A stretch of DNA of 48,992 nt from NORP181 sp047623555 (GCA_047623555.1 JBLHMP010000019.1:1-48992), one strand, 5' to 3'. Counted from the first letter of the stretch, positions 17,047 to 26,472 are shown. The notes: generated by a model not told the origin, from the letters alone. Program-made: numbers and translations.

Positions 17047-17979
17047 ATGTCCAGAACTCGAAAGATCGCAACAACCGTTGGTACCGTCGCTTGTGCCATA
17101 GGGATTGGTTTTATCGTGCAATACGGTGAAACGACATCCGTATCGGCAACCGAGGTGATCCAAACGGTAGGTGTTAGGCCGATGATGGGCCCGGTTGCGG
17201 AACCAGATGCACCGTTGGATATTCAGGGGATCACGCTGACATCGGCAATGCTCGAATCAGCGACGCCCCAACGTCTTATTGTACCACAGCCAGATTTACC
17301 CAGGACCGCCTGCGTGGTGAACGCGACGGCAACGCCGGCGCCAATGGCCAGTGTTGATTTGATCGTGCTGGCACCTTGTTTCAGAAACGAATGGGTGACG
17401 GTTCACCATAATGGCATGATATTTACCGAGACCACCGACAACACCGGCACGTTGATGATGACGGTCCCGGCTCTGACAGAAAACGCAGTTTTCATTTTGG
17501 CGTTTGCCAATAGCAAAGGTGCTGTGGCGATAGCAAAGGTGCCCGATCTGGCCGATTATCACCGGGTTGTGTTGCAGTGGGCGGGTCAAAGCGCATTTCA
17601 GATCCACGCGCGTGAATTTGGTGCTGATTACGGAACACCGGGTCACGTCTGGTTTGGCATGGATGAGATCGCGTCGTGGGATCAGCATGGGCGCATAACC
17701 CGGTTGGGTGATATGGCTGCCTTGGTGCCGCATATGGCAGAGGTCTATACCTACCCAAGTGGTATGTCCGATAAATCCGGAACCGTGTCCATGAGCATCG
17801 AAGCAGAGGTGACAGTCAACAACTGCGGCAAGGACGTTGAGGCCCAAACAATCGAGCTTGGCGCAGCAGAGCAGCTTCGAACCCGCGATTTGCTGCTGTC
17901 TGTGCCAGAATGTTCTGCAATCGGTGACTTTCTGGTGTTGAATAATCTTGTCGATAATATGACTATCGCAGCCAACTGA
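17047..17979 (+). CDS. Exported or membrane-anchored protein of unknown function
   Basis: A 310-residue protein, no family recognised. Residues about 7-25 (IATTVGTVACAIGIGFIV) form one hydrophobic segment after a basic start, a signal anchor or uncleaved signal peptide, so the rest should be periplasmic. Four cysteines (about residues 89, 110, 266 and 291) could form two disulfides. The middle is beta-rich. AGGGG lies 6 nt before the ATG. The next gene, encoding another exported protein, starts 21 nt after the stop on the same strand, so the two probably form an operon and may share a cell-envelope role. Confidence 0.7.
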   Translation: MSRTRKIATTVGTVACAIGIGFIVQYGETTSVSATEVIQTVGVRPMMGPVAEPDAPLDIQGITLTSAMLESATPQRLIVPQPDLPRTACVVNATATPAPMASVDLIVLAPCFRNEWVTVHHNGMIFTETTDNTGTLMMTVPALTENAVFILAFANSKGAVAIAKVPDLADYHRVVLQWAGQSAFQIHAREFGADYGTPGHVWFGMDEIASWDQHGRITRLGDMAALVPHMAEVYTYPSGMSDKSGTVSMSIEAEVTVNNCGKDVEAQTIELGAAEQLRTRDLLLSVPECSAIGDFLVLNNLVDNMTIAAN

Positions 17980-18000
17980 TCCGCGAATAAAGGGTTTCAC

Positions 18001-19560
18001 ATGGCTTGGCGACGTGCGGCGATTTTTGCCGCACTTTTTATTACGATTCTGGCGCGCCCTGCTTTGGCGCAGGATGTTACTCTGACGTCCCATGATGGTG
18101 CTGTGGAAATCACAGGCACCCTGCTTGGCTATGATGGTGAGTTTTATCGCGTCACAACCGAATTTGGCGAACTGACGATTGATGGCTCGGGTGTGCTGTG
18201 TGACGGGCCGGGATGTCCGAACCTGTCCCATTTTGTCGCCGAAATCGTGTTTTCTGGCTCTTCAACTATGGCCGAGGTGTTGTTGCCGGCCCTGATCGAA
18301 GGGTTCGCGCTGCGCAATGGGTTGCTGACCGAGCGGGTTGAGTTGGAAAACTCACAGTTTGAATACAGACTGATTGCCACCCAATCCGGTCTTCGCGTTG
18401 GGCGGTTTTTGTTTCATGTGTCCAATTCGGACAAAGGTTTTGCCGAACTGCTGGATAATGAGGCCGATATCGTCATGGCCCTGCGTGAGATCCGACCAAC
18501 AGAACGCAGCCGGGCCTATGAGGCAGGGATGGGCGATATGACCGCGTACAGTCGCAGCCGGGTTTTGGCGTTGGATGCGATAGTGCCGGTGGTTGCGCCG
18601 GATAACCCGGTGCGCCGCATCTCGACCCCGCAACTGGCGCAAGTATTTGCCGGTAAGATCACCAATTGGGCCGACCTTGGCGGACCGGATGCGCCGATAT
18701 CTTTGCATCTTCCTGAGGTTGGATCGGGGATCGCGCAGGCGGTTGAGGATCGGTTGTTGAACAGCAGCAATTTGACACTGGCCGAAAACGTGCATCGTTA
18801 TGCGCGCAGCAGTGCGTTGGCCCGCGCCGTGGTGGTTGACCCATTTGCTATTGGTCTGGCGAGTTTTGCCGAAACCAGGCCGGCCCGGGCGCTGACTTTG
18901 ACCGGCGCCTGTGGTTTTTCCCTCGCGGCCAGTCGTCGCACGATCAAGACCGAAGATTACCCGCTGACGTCGCCTATGTTCCTGTATCTGCCAGCACGTC
19001 GTCTACCAAAACTGGCCCGCGAATTCCTGAGATATATGCAAAGCCCAGCCGCCCAATTTGTGGTGCGTCGGTCAGGGTTTGTTGATCAGGCCCCAGAAGA
19101 AATTAGCGTGAATACGCAGGGCAACCGCTTTGCCAATGCTATCCTGTCTGCTGGAAAAGAGATCTCGTTAGAGCAGCTGCAAGAGATGATTCAAACGCTT
19201 GAACCAATGACGCGGTTGACCACGTCGTTCCGGTTTGAGACCGGATCAACCCGCCCGGACGCCCAGTCCCGCGCCAATATCGCCCAGCTCGCCCGCGCGC
19301 TTGAGGCTGGCACCTATGATGCGCGGCGGTTGCTGTTTGTTGGGTTCAGTGATGGTGAGGGGCCTGCGACGGGCAACCAGCGTATTGCGCGAAAACGGGC
19401 TAATACGGTACGCGACGCTGTGCTAAAAGCCGCAATAACCGCAAATATTGAACGTGTTTCCATTGAGATCGCCGCCTTTGGCGAGGCGCTGCCGATGGCC
19501 TGCGATGACAGCGATTGGGGCCGTCAGGTCAACCGCCGGGTCGAGGTGTGGGTGCGCTAA
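18001..19560 (+). CDS. PstS-like substrate-binding domain fused to OmpA-like domain
   Basis: A 519-residue exported protein. Residues 1-23 are a signal peptide (ending ALAQ). About 75-365 resemble phosphate-type periplasmic binding proteins (FSGSSTMAEVLLPALIEGF, LAQVFAGKITNWADLGG, the FLRYMQSPAAQFVVRRSGFV end). About 400-519 form an OmpA-like peptidoglycan-binding domain: FRFETGSTRPDAQSRANI, GFSDGEG, ARKRANTVRDAVL and NRRVEVWVR, with the Asp and Arg that contact diaminopimelate in the family. It would thus be a binding protein tethered to peptidoglycan. No ABC transporter genes are adjacent. Its TAA shares CTAA with the convergent alkB stop. Confidence 0.82.
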   Translation: MAWRRAAIFAALFITILARPALAQDVTLTSHDGAVEITGTLLGYDGEFYRVTTEFGELTIDGSGVLCDGPGCPNLSHFVAEIVFSGSSTMAEVLLPALIEGFALRNGLLTERVELENSQFEYRLIATQSGLRVGRFLFHVSNSDKGFAELLDNEADIVMALREIRPTERSRAYEAGMGDMTAYSRSRVLALDAIVPVVAPDNPVRRISTPQLAQVFAGKITNWADLGGPDAPISLHLPEVGSGIAQAVEDRLLNSSNLTLAENVHRYARSSALARAVVVDPFAIGLASFAETRPARALTLTGACGFSLAASRRTIKTEDYPLTSPMFLYLPARRLPKLAREFLRYMQSPAAQFVVRRSGFVDQAPEEISVNTQGNRFANAILSAGKEISLEQLQEMIQTLEPMTRLTTSFRFETGSTRPDAQSRANIAQLARALEAGTYDARRLLFVGFSDGEGPATGNQRIARKRANTVRDAVLKAAITANIERVSIEIAAFGEALPMACDDSDWGRQVNRRVEVWVR

Positions 19561-20690
19561 CGCGGCATCGGCAATGCAGCCCTATTATACGGCTGCCAAT
19601 CGGTGATTTCCGGATAATACATATCGCGCCAACGGCGCACGCGCGGATTCATCACTTTGCGCCAAAGCGGCGGCACCATCGCCGCCATCGTCATCATCGG
19701 ATAGTCAAACGGCAATTGCGGCGCGTCCACCTGCGTATAGTTTTGTAGCAACGGAAACCGCCGGTTGGGTTTGTAATGGTGATCGGAATGGCGTTGCAGG
19801 TTGATCAACAGCCAGTTTGATGCCCTATGCGCCGCATTCCACGAATGACGTGGCATGACGTGTTCATAACGCCCATCACCCAGATATTTGCGGGTCAGGC
19901 CATAATGTTCGACGTAATTCACCAGCTCTAGCTGCCAGATGGCCACGCCTGCCTGCATCAAAAATAGCCCGACTCCGGCCCATCCGCCCAGGATCAGCGC
20001 CAAAATCAGCATGCCGCCCTGAAGCGCCCAATAGCGGAAAAACGGGTTGGTTAGGTCAGTCCAAGGCAGCGATTTGCGCGATAGCATGTCCTTTTCCGCC
20101 TGAAACGCTGACAATAGACATTCCTTTAATACCCGCGGATAGAACTGGTGAAAGCCTTCGTTAAACCGTGCGGTCACCGGATCACGCGGCGTGCCGACAT
20201 AGCGGTGATGCACCAACAAATGTTCGGAACGGAAATGCGAATATAACACCATCGCCAGCAGCACATCCGCCAAGATCCGTTCGGTCCGGTCCTTTTGGTG
20301 CATCAATTCGTGGCTATAATTAATCCCAATCGTGCCGGAAATCACCCCAACGCCAAAAAACAACCCCAGCTTTTCAAGCGCCGACAGATGATCGGTGTGG
20401 CCAACATACCAGATCAGCCCGAACACCATGATAAACTGGGCCGGAACCCATGCCGTGGTCAGGGTGCGATACCAAAACAGGTCTTCTTCGGCTGCCTCAG
20501 GGTCGGCGTTTTCAAGGTTCAGGCCAAACACGCCATCAAGCGCGGCAAACAGATACCAGGTGGCAATGGGCACCAGCAACAACCACCAGCCGCCATAAAG
20601 GCTGCTGAGCCAGATGAGCGGGAGCAGGGCAAAGGATAACCAAAAGGGTATCGCACTTTGCCACCGTGAGAGCTGTTCTGTCGAAATCAT
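19557..20690 (-). CDS. alkB: Alkane 1-monooxygenase (AlkB family)
   Basis: Integral membrane di-iron hydroxylase, 377 residues, with about six hydrophobic membrane segments. Histidine boxes are HELMH (127-131), EHLLVHH (156-162), NYVEHYGL (258-265) and LQRHSDHH (298-305). These match AlkB, except that the second box usually reads EHxxGHH and here has Val for Gly. It probably hydroxylates medium-chain alkanes, but needs rubredoxin and a reductase, neither of which is nearby. GAGG lies 6 nt before the ATG. Downstream of mutY on the same strand, with a 72-nt gap. Confidence 0.88.
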   Translation of the reverse strand: MISTEQLSRWQSAIPFWLSFALLPLIWLSSLYGGWWLLLVPIATWYLFAALDGVFGLNLENADPEAAEEDLFWYRTLTTAWVPAQFIMVFGLIWYVGHTDHLSALEKLGLFFGVGVISGTIGINYSHELMHQKDRTERILADVLLAMVLYSHFRSEHLLVHHRYVGTPRDPVTARFNEGFHQFYPRVLKECLLSAFQAEKDMLSRKSLPWTDLTNPFFRYWALQGGMLILALILGGWAGVGLFLMQAGVAIWQLELVNYVEHYGLTRKYLGDGRYEHVMPRHSWNAAHRASNWLLINLQRHSDHHYKPNRRFPLLQNYTQVDAPQLPFDYPMMTMAAMVPPLWRKVMNPRVRRWRDMYYPEITDWQPYNRAALPMPR

Positions 20691-20762
20691 TGGGGCCTCG
20701 GCATGTCAAATACAACTGTGCAATCTATGCTCTCTTTTTGGGTGATTGCCCATATCCCGCGT

Positions 20763-21815
20763 TCATTGGTCGCGCCACAGATCAAAGGCTTTGCGCATGA
20801 CCGTTGGCAGGTCAGTTGGGCGAAAGCTGTGTTTGTCGACGAAGGAACCACATTCTATCACGTGACCCTGTGGGATATCGGTGGTTTTAACCGTCAGGAT
20901 CAGGTGGAAATGGGTGAAGGTGTGGCGTACCTCGGCGGGCAGCGTCGCCCAATCGGCCCTGCAAGGCGGCGTATCGGTTGGGGCGTCATTCCAATCTGAA
21001 CCGGGCCAGCCCAACATACCACCCAGCAACCCTTTGTCTGGCCGACGTTCCAGCAACCAGGCACCATCCGCGCGCTGGGCCAGATAGACAATGCCATACC
21101 GCGTGGGTTTCGGTTTTTTTGGCGTCTTTTTAGGCAATTCAGCCACAGTTCCGGCGCGTCGCGCATCGCAGTGATCTATCACCGGACATATCCCGCATGT
21201 TGGCGATTTTGGCGTGCAGATCGTTGCACCCAGATCCATCACCGCCTGGGCGTAATCTCCGGGGCGATATTGCGGGGTCAAAGCGCTGGCTTTGGTTTTC
21301 AATTCGGGTTTGGCGGCGGGCAGTGGTGTGTGAATGTTATAAAGCCGCGCCATGACCCGTTCAACATTGCCATCCATCACGGTTTCGGCCCGATCAAAGG
21401 CAATCGCGGCGATTGCGGCAGCGGTATACGGCCCAATCCCCGGTAATTTCAGCAATGCGTCATAGGTATTTGGAAACACGCCGCCAAAGTCACCGGTCAC
21501 CACGCGGGCGCATTTCAGCAAGTTGCGGGCGCGGGCGTAGTATCCCAAACCGGCCCATTCGCCCATAACATCGCCATCTGGGGCGGCGGCAAGGTGGTTA
21601 ACCGTTGGCCAGCGCGCCAGAAACCGGTGAAAATAGTCGGTGACGGCGGCAACTGTGGTTTGTTGCAGCATGACTTCGGACAGCCAGATGCGATAGGGGT
21701 CGGGGACTACGCCGGCGGTGTGGTCAGCGGGGCTTATCCGCCAGGCCAAAACGCGGGCGTGACGATCATACCAATCAAGCATAAGGTCGGTGATATCGGG
21801 GTCGCCGTCACGCAA
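20763..21815 (-). CDS. mutY: A/G-specific adenine DNA glycosylase MutY
   Basis: Base-excision repair enzyme of about 350 residues that removes adenine opposite 8-oxoguanine. Catalytic E47 in SEVMLQQT, the helix-hairpin-helix LPGIGPYTAAAI (124-135), catalytic D148 in VMDGNVERV, the [4Fe-4S] cluster ligands C200-x6-C207-x2-C210-x5-C216 and a C-terminal MutT-like domain (GLLGGMLGWPGSDW, HTFTHFHL) are all present. The start is uncertain: TTG 21815 has GAAGG about 8 nt upstream; ATG 21782 has no visible ribosome-binding site. Together with mutT and xthA the window holds three oxidative-damage repair genes. Confidence 0.93.
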   Translation of the reverse strand: MRDGDPDITDLMLDWYDRHARVLAWRISPADHTAGVVPDPYRIWLSEVMLQQTTVAAVTDYFHRFLARWPTVNHLAAAPDGDVMGEWAGLGYYARARNLLKCARVVTGDFGGVFPNTYDALLKLPGIGPYTAAAIAAIAFDRAETVMDGNVERVMARLYNIHTPLPAAKPELKTKASALTPQYRPGDYAQAVMDLGATICTPKSPTCGICPVIDHCDARRAGTVAELPKKTPKKPKPTRYGIVYLAQRADGAWLLERRPDKGLLGGMLGWPGSDWNDAPTDTPPCRADWATLPAEVRHTFTHFHLILTVKTTDIPQGHVIECGSFVDKHSFRPTDLPTVMRKAFDLWRDQ

Positions 21816-21897
21816 TGTTTATACCTTCAATTCGCGGTTTCGCTGGCACCTGCCACGATGCTGTTTACAATAGCGCCAACAGTCAGGGAAACCACAA

Positions 21898-22419
21898 GTG
21901 GCATATCGAAAATCCACAACGCGCAATTCCACAACACGGGGATTTAAACGCACTGCCACCTTGTTGGGCGACCGGATTCGTCAGGTTGGCGAAAACCGTG
22001 GTTTTGCCGTGTCGCGTCTGTTGACCCATTGGGCCGAGATTGCCGGGCCCGATATTGCCGCCATCGCCCGGCCGGTGAATGTCGGCTATGCGCGCGGTGG
22101 GTTTGGTGCGACGTTGACGGTGCTGACCACGGGTGCGCAGGCGCCGATGCTGGAAATGCAAAAGGAACAGCTGCGTGAAAAGGTGAACGCGGTTTACGGC
22201 TATAACGCCATATCGCGGGTGCGGATCACCCAGACCGCGCCGACCGGATTTGCCGAAGGTCAGGCGCTATTTGAGCCACAAAAACAAGCCGCGCCCAAAC
22301 CCCTGAACAAGCAACTTTTGACCAAAGCCGCAGCCGCGGCAAGCCCGATACAAGACGATGAATTGCGCAATGCGCTTGAACATCTGGGCCGCAACATTTT
22401 ATCCAAGACCAAACAGTAG
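21898..22419 (+). CDS. DUF721 (DciA-like) domain protein
   Basis: A 173-residue basic protein with a DUF721 core at about residues 15-115 (LGDRIRQVGENRGFAVSRLLTHWAEIAG in part, LTVLTTGAQAPMLEMQKEQLREKVNAVYGY). DUF721 includes DciA, the helicase loader of bacteria lacking DnaC, so a replication role is possible but not shown for this branch. The start is GTG 21898 with AGGGA 8 nt ahead. It diverges from mutY over 82 bp and is followed 13 nt later by the DsbA-like gene. Confidence 0.8.
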   Translation: MAYRKSTTRNSTTRGFKRTATLLGDRIRQVGENRGFAVSRLLTHWAEIAGPDIAAIARPVNVGYARGGFGATLTVLTTGAQAPMLEMQKEQLREKVNAVYGYNAISRVRITQTAPTGFAEGQALFEPQKQAAPKPLNKQLLTKAAAAASPIQDDELRNALEHLGRNILSKTKQ

Positions 22420-22432
22420 AAAAGAGATGGAC

Positions 22433-23116
22433 ATGACCCGAATAGTACCAGTGATCGCAGCCATCGCCGCCGTAGCAGTCGGCGGCTATCTGTACATGGG
22501 CCAAGGCACGGGCCAAGACAAAATCGGCTCGACCTCGGTTAATCCGCTGGTTGGTGCGGCCAATGCCCAAGAGGCAAGCCAAGTTGATACCTCGTCCATC
22601 ATTGAGATGGCAATCGGGTCAGTCGATGCGCCGATCACCATTTACGAATATGCCTCTTATACCTGCCCACACTGCGCGGCGTTTCACGAGGGGACGTTCA
22701 AAGAGATAAAGAAAAACTATATCGACACCGGCAAGGTGCGGTTCGTCTATCGCGAAGTTTATTTTGACCGCTTTGGCCTGTGGGCATCGCTGGTATCGCG
22801 CTGTGCCGGGCCTGACAAATTCTTTGGCATCACTGATCTGATTTACAAAGGTCAGTCGGTTTGGTCCCGCGCGGCTGGGCCAACTGAAATCGTTGACGAG
22901 CTGAAAAAGATTGGCCTGCTGGCCGGGATCGAGCCTGACGCGCTTGAGGCATGTATGCAGGATGCGGATAAGGCACAGGCCCTTGTGGCCTGGTATCAGC
23001 AGAACTCTGAGGCCGACGATATCAGTTCAACCCCTAGCTTTATCGTCAATGGCAAGAAGGTCGCCAATCAGTCCTATGCTGATTTCTCGGCCGTTCTGGA
23101 CGCCGAACTGAACTGA
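22433..23116 (+). CDS. DsbA-family thiol-disulfide oxidoreductase
   Basis: A 227-residue periplasmic thioredoxin-fold protein. The first 20 or so residues are a hydrophobic signal or anchor, with a possible cleavage after ANAQ (43-46). The active site is C78-P-H-C81 (CPHC as in DsbA) and the cis-Pro loop is SSTPSFIVNG near the C-terminus. It resembles the BdbD/DsbG-like branch with a helical insert. The frame is open to 22358, but ATG 22433 has AAGAG 6 nt upstream; ATG 22427 is an alternative. The stop overlaps the CoA-transferase start by one base. Confidence 0.9.
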   Translation: MTRIVPVIAAIAAVAVGGYLYMGQGTGQDKIGSTSVNPLVGAANAQEASQVDTSSIIEMAIGSVDAPITIYEYASYTCPHCAAFHEGTFKEIKKNYIDTGKVRFVYREVYFDRFGLWASLVSRCAGPDKFFGITDLIYKGQSVWSRAAGPTEIVDELKKIGLLAGIEPDALEACMQDADKAQALVAWYQQNSEADDISSTPSFIVNGKKVANQSYADFSAVLDAELN

Positions 23117-24234
23117 TGGCATCTCCTCTTGATGGGCTAAAGGTCGTCGAACTGGCGCGCATTTTGGCTGGTCCCTGGGCCGGTCAAACGCTGTCAGATC
23201 TTGGTGCCTCGGTGACCAAAATCGAATCCCCCGATGGTGATGATACCCGTGCATGGGGTCCTCCGTTTGTGACGCGGGATGATGATGTGTCGGCGGCGTA
23301 TTTCCATTCAACCAATAGGGGCAAATCATCTGTCACCATTGATTTCAGAACCCCCGAAGGCCAGGCGCAGGTGCGCGAACTGGTGGCCGATGCGGATATT
23401 CTGATTGAGAATTTCAAAGTCGATGGCTTGGCCAAATACGGGTTGGATTACGACAGCCTTGCAGCGGTGAACCCGCGGTTGATTTACTGCTCAATCACCG
23501 GGTTTGGGCAAACCGGGCCATATGCGCATCGCGCGGGTTATGATTTCATCATTCAGGGCATGTCCGGGCTGATGTCGATCACCGGTGAACCCGACGGGCA
23601 GCCGCAGAAATCAGGCGTGGCGATCACCGATATTTTCACCGGGATCTATGCGGTGGCCGGCATTCTGGCGGCTGTGCACCAGCGCAACACCAGCGGCCGG
23701 GGTCAGCATATTGATATGTCTTTGCTGGATGTGGCTGTGGCTGTAACGGGCAATCAGGCATTGAACTATCTGACAACCGGCGTGGCGCCTGTGCGCATGG
23801 GCAATGCCCATATAAACCTGACGCCCTATGGGGTGTTTGACTGCTCTGACGGGCATATCATCATCGCCACCGGCAATGATGGGCAATATCAACGGCTGTG
23901 CCATTTGTTGGATCTGGACGATATGGCCACAGCGGCAGACTATGCCGTTAACAAGGACCGGATCGCCAATCGCCGGGTGATGACCGCACGGCTGAACGGG
24001 GCCACGGTGATGCGCACCAAGGGTGATTTGCTGGCCGCCTGCGAGGCGGTGGGTGTGCCCGCGGGGCCGATCAATACGCTGGACGAGGTGATGGCCAATC
24101 CGCATGTTGTCGCGCGCGGCTTGCTGATCGAACTTGATGGGGTGCCGGGTGTTCGCTCGCCGTTTGTGTTTTCGGATGCCGAATTGGCGCTGGGCAAACC
24201 CTCGCCGAAACTGGGCGAAGACAACCCGAAATAA
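23116..24234 (+). CDS. CaiB/BaiF family (class III) CoA-transferase
   Basis: A 372-residue class III CoA-transferase. N-terminal LDGLKVVELARILAGPWAGQ, NRGKSSVTIDFRTPEG, ENFKVDGLAKYGLDY and the catalytic Asp (D172 in VAITDIFTG) are typical. The acyl donor and acceptor cannot be inferred. ATG overlaps the DsbA-like stop (TGATG). It is convergent with lpxK, the two stops being 11 nt apart across a GC-rich hairpin. Confidence 0.9.
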   Translation: MASPLDGLKVVELARILAGPWAGQTLSDLGASVTKIESPDGDDTRAWGPPFVTRDDDVSAAYFHSTNRGKSSVTIDFRTPEGQAQVRELVADADILIENFKVDGLAKYGLDYDSLAAVNPRLIYCSITGFGQTGPYAHRAGYDFIIQGMSGLMSITGEPDGQPQKSGVAITDIFTGIYAVAGILAAVHQRNTSGRGQHIDMSLLDVAVAVTGNQALNYLTTGVAPVRMGNAHINLTPYGVFDCSDGHIIIATGNDGQYQRLCHLLDLDDMATAADYAVNKDRIANRRVMTARLNGATVMRTKGDLLAACEAVGVPAGPINTLDEVMANPHVVARGLLIELDGVPGVRSPFVFSDAELALGKPSPKLGEDNPK

Positions 24235-24237
24235 GGT

Positions 24238-24261
24238 GCTGCCCCCTAGGCTGGGGGCGGC
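24238..24261. terminator. GC-rich hairpin between convergent CoA-transferase and lpxK
   Basis: GCTGCCCCC (24238-24246) pairs with GGGGGCGGC (24253-24261) with one G-T wobble and a 6-nt loop; the lpxK stop codon lies inside it. T-runs are weak (GATTTTC on the plus side), so it is a candidate bidirectional terminator rather than a certain one. Confidence 0.45.
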
Positions 24262-25247
24262 GCGATTTTCAGTATCATATCGCGCACCATATCGGCCTGC
24301 GGCACCCGAAGGCGTACCGGCAACGTGATCACTTTGCTGCGGTATTCCGTCGGCAGCCGCACGGCGTCTTTTTCCGTGGTGACCAGTTGCGCACCCAATG
24401 AACGTGCCTCGAATTCCATCCGGCCCATCAGGGTTTTGGTCAATGGCTGATGGTCGTCCAACGCCTCGGCCCGGACCACATCAGCCCCGAGTGACCGTAG
24501 CGTGGCAAAGAACTTTTCGGGATGGCCGATGCCGGCAAAGGCCATGACTTTGGCGTCCTGCCAATCCATCCCGGTTTGCAACGGCGTGACCTCACCGGTC
24601 ACATGGGGCACGCCCAAATCCACGCCCCATTGCGTGGCAAATGCCTGTTGGTCGGCCTCGGCCCCCAGCGACAACACCAGATCGGCACGGCGCAATCCGA
24701 CATCAACAGGTTCGCGCAAAGGCCCGGCAGGCAGGCACCTACCATTGCCAAAACCTTGCGCGGCATTGACCACGATAATCGACATATCTTTGCGCACTGA
24801 TGGGTTCTGAAATCCGTCGTCCAGCACAATCACAGTTGCCCCGCCTTGCACCGCCGCGCGCGCGCCGGCGGCACGATCCTCGGCCACCCAGACATCGGCC
24901 AATGCCGCCAAAAGCAACGGTTCGTCACCGACATGGCTGGCGCGATGGCGTGATGGGTCAACCCGCACCGGCCCTTTTAGCGACCCGCCATAACCGCGCG
25001 TCACCACATGTGGTTCGTGATAGGCATTGCGCAGCAACTCAACGATCCACATGACGGTCGGGGTTTTTCCGGTGCCGCCAGCGTTCAGATTGCCGATGCA
25101 AATCACCGGAACGCCGGGGATGATCCCGGTTTGACCGGCCAATCGGCGCGCTGTCCCGGCGGCATATAGCGCGCCCAACGGTGACAAAATACGCGCCCGC
25201 CAATCGGGTTTTTCCGGGTGTGTGTTCCAAAACTCAGGCGCGCGCAT
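24246..25247 (-). CDS. lpxK: Tetraacyldisaccharide 4'-kinase LpxK
   Basis: Inner-membrane-associated lipid A kinase, 333 residues, which adds the 4'-phosphate. Walker A is GGTGKT (57-62) in GNLNAGGTGKTPT. VTRGYGGS, VGDEPLLLA and LDDGFQNP are family blocks. The frame runs further upstream, but ATG 25247 has GAGG 6 nt ahead and matches the family start; it overlaps the waaA end by 14 nt, suggesting coupled translation. Last gene of pmbA-cysQ-DUF4170-waaA-lpxK. Confidence 0.93.
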   Translation of the reverse strand: MRAPEFWNTHPEKPDWRARILSPLGALYAAGTARRLAGQTGIIPGVPVICIGNLNAGGTGKTPTVMWIVELLRNAYHEPHVVTRGYGGSLKGPVRVDPSRHRASHVGDEPLLLAALADVWVAEDRAAGARAAVQGGATVIVLDDGFQNPSVRKDMSIIVVNAAQGFGNGRCLPAGPLREPVDVGLRRADLVLSLGAEADQQAFATQWGVDLGVPHVTGEVTPLQTGMDWQDAKVMAFAGIGHPEKFFATLRSLGADVVRAEALDDHQPLTKTLMGRMEFEARSLGAQLVTTEKDAVRLPTEYRSKVITLPVRLRVPQADMVRDMILKIAPPPA

Positions 25248-26469
25248 GGTTGGCCTCGCGCTGGTCCAGAATGTCATGCATCTGATCAACAAGATTGTCG
25301 GTGACATGGGCATTTTCGGTGACAACCTGCCAGCCGCCAAGGGCCATGGTTGCCGAATGATCCGGCGCGATCAGTTGCACAACCGCTGATCCCAAACCAT
25401 CCGCATCCCGAGCTATACGTGCCGCACCTGCCGCCGCCAGTCGTGAATAGGCGGTCAGGTGGTCGTCGACATGCGGCCCATACAGGATCGCGGACCCAAG
25501 GGCTGCAGCCTCAAATGGGCCGCGACCCCTGGATTCCGATGTTAGCGAACTTGCCATGAATGTCAGCGGTGCAGCGCGGAACCACAGGCCCAAATCACGC
25601 GGGCCTTGGGCGACGGCGACCTGAATGTTGTCCTCGATGGCGTGTCCGGGTTGCCAGTCGCAATGGCGCAGACCAGAGGTGGTTAGGGCGGCCTTTAGAG
25701 CGTCTGAATCATCAGGGTCGGACAATATCACCACCAATAGCAAACGATGCGAATACCGGATGGCATTTCGGTGTGCCGTAATGATCGCATCGATCTCAGA
25801 GGCCTGCACATATGCGGCGAGCCAGACCGGTTGCCCGGCAAGGGATTGTGTGACCACTGCCAGCGCAAGCTCATCGCAGGGCATTGGCGCGGCCCCATCG
25901 CTAAGGCGCGAGGAGATGGCGATTTTGCTATCGGGCACACCAAAACTAACCAGCAGTTTGGCGGCGGCGGCGCCATTGGTCATGATAGATTGAAAACACA
26001 TCAGGCAAGAGCGGGTCAGGTCGCGGAACCAACGATGCTGACGGGATTGAAATTCGGCCACTTCTGCATCCAGCAGGATCATCGCTACATTTTGCGAGGA
26101 CGCTGTGCAGATCAGGTTTGGCATCAAATGCCCACCGGTCCACAGCCCGACATCCGGCTGCCAATGGGCCAAAAACTGCGCCACGCTATCAGGATGGTCC
26201 GAGATCAGCGGATAGGTCCAATTGGCCCCATCCGGCAGGCGCTGAGGTGAATTGAACAGGGCGGGGTCAGTGGTCAGCAACAGGCTTAGCCCCGGCCGCT
26301 GGGTTTTCAGCCGCGCCCCCAGATCGCATAACGCTGACAGCCGTGTTTCCGACGTGGCATGCGCCCAGATCACCTGTCCCGGAGGGCGCACCGCATAGGG
26401 TGAGGTGTCAAACTGAGCCTTGCGTCGGGACAAGGCCCGATAGACCGTAAGGCTCAGTTTGGGGGTCAC
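25234..26469 (-). CDS. waaA: 3-deoxy-D-manno-octulosonic acid (Kdo) transferase
   Basis: Inner-membrane glycosyltransferase (family GT30), 411 residues, that attaches Kdo to the lipid A precursor. The catalytic-base region is HATSETR (38-44, E41), a variant of the family's HAxSxGE. Conserved features include LMCFQSIMTN, the GRGPFEAAALGSAILYGPH C-terminal donor-site block and HVDDHLTAY. The start is GTG 26469, 3 nt after the DUF4170 stop. Some family residues look diverged, so number of Kdo units added is unknown. Confidence 0.88.
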   Translation of the reverse strand: MTPKLSLTVYRALSRRKAQFDTSPYAVRPPGQVIWAHATSETRLSALCDLGARLKTQRPGLSLLLTTDPALFNSPQRLPDGANWTYPLISDHPDSVAQFLAHWQPDVGLWTGGHLMPNLICTASSQNVAMILLDAEVAEFQSRQHRWFRDLTRSCLMCFQSIMTNGAAAAKLLVSFGVPDSKIAISSRLSDGAAPMPCDELALAVVTQSLAGQPVWLAAYVQASEIDAIITAHRNAIRYSHRLLLVVILSDPDDSDALKAALTTSGLRHCDWQPGHAIEDNIQVAVAQGPRDLGLWFRAAPLTFMASSLTSESRGRGPFEAAALGSAILYGPHVDDHLTAYSRLAAAGAARIARDADGLGSAVVQLIAPDHSATMALGGWQVVTENAHVTDNLVDQMHDILDQREANHARA

Positions 26470-26472
26470 GGT

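Noticed and set aside
17296..18231. 311-residue minus-strand ORF across two plus-strand genes
   Set aside because: It spans the gap between two genes with good starts and signal peptides and has a His/Arg/Gln-rich shadow composition.
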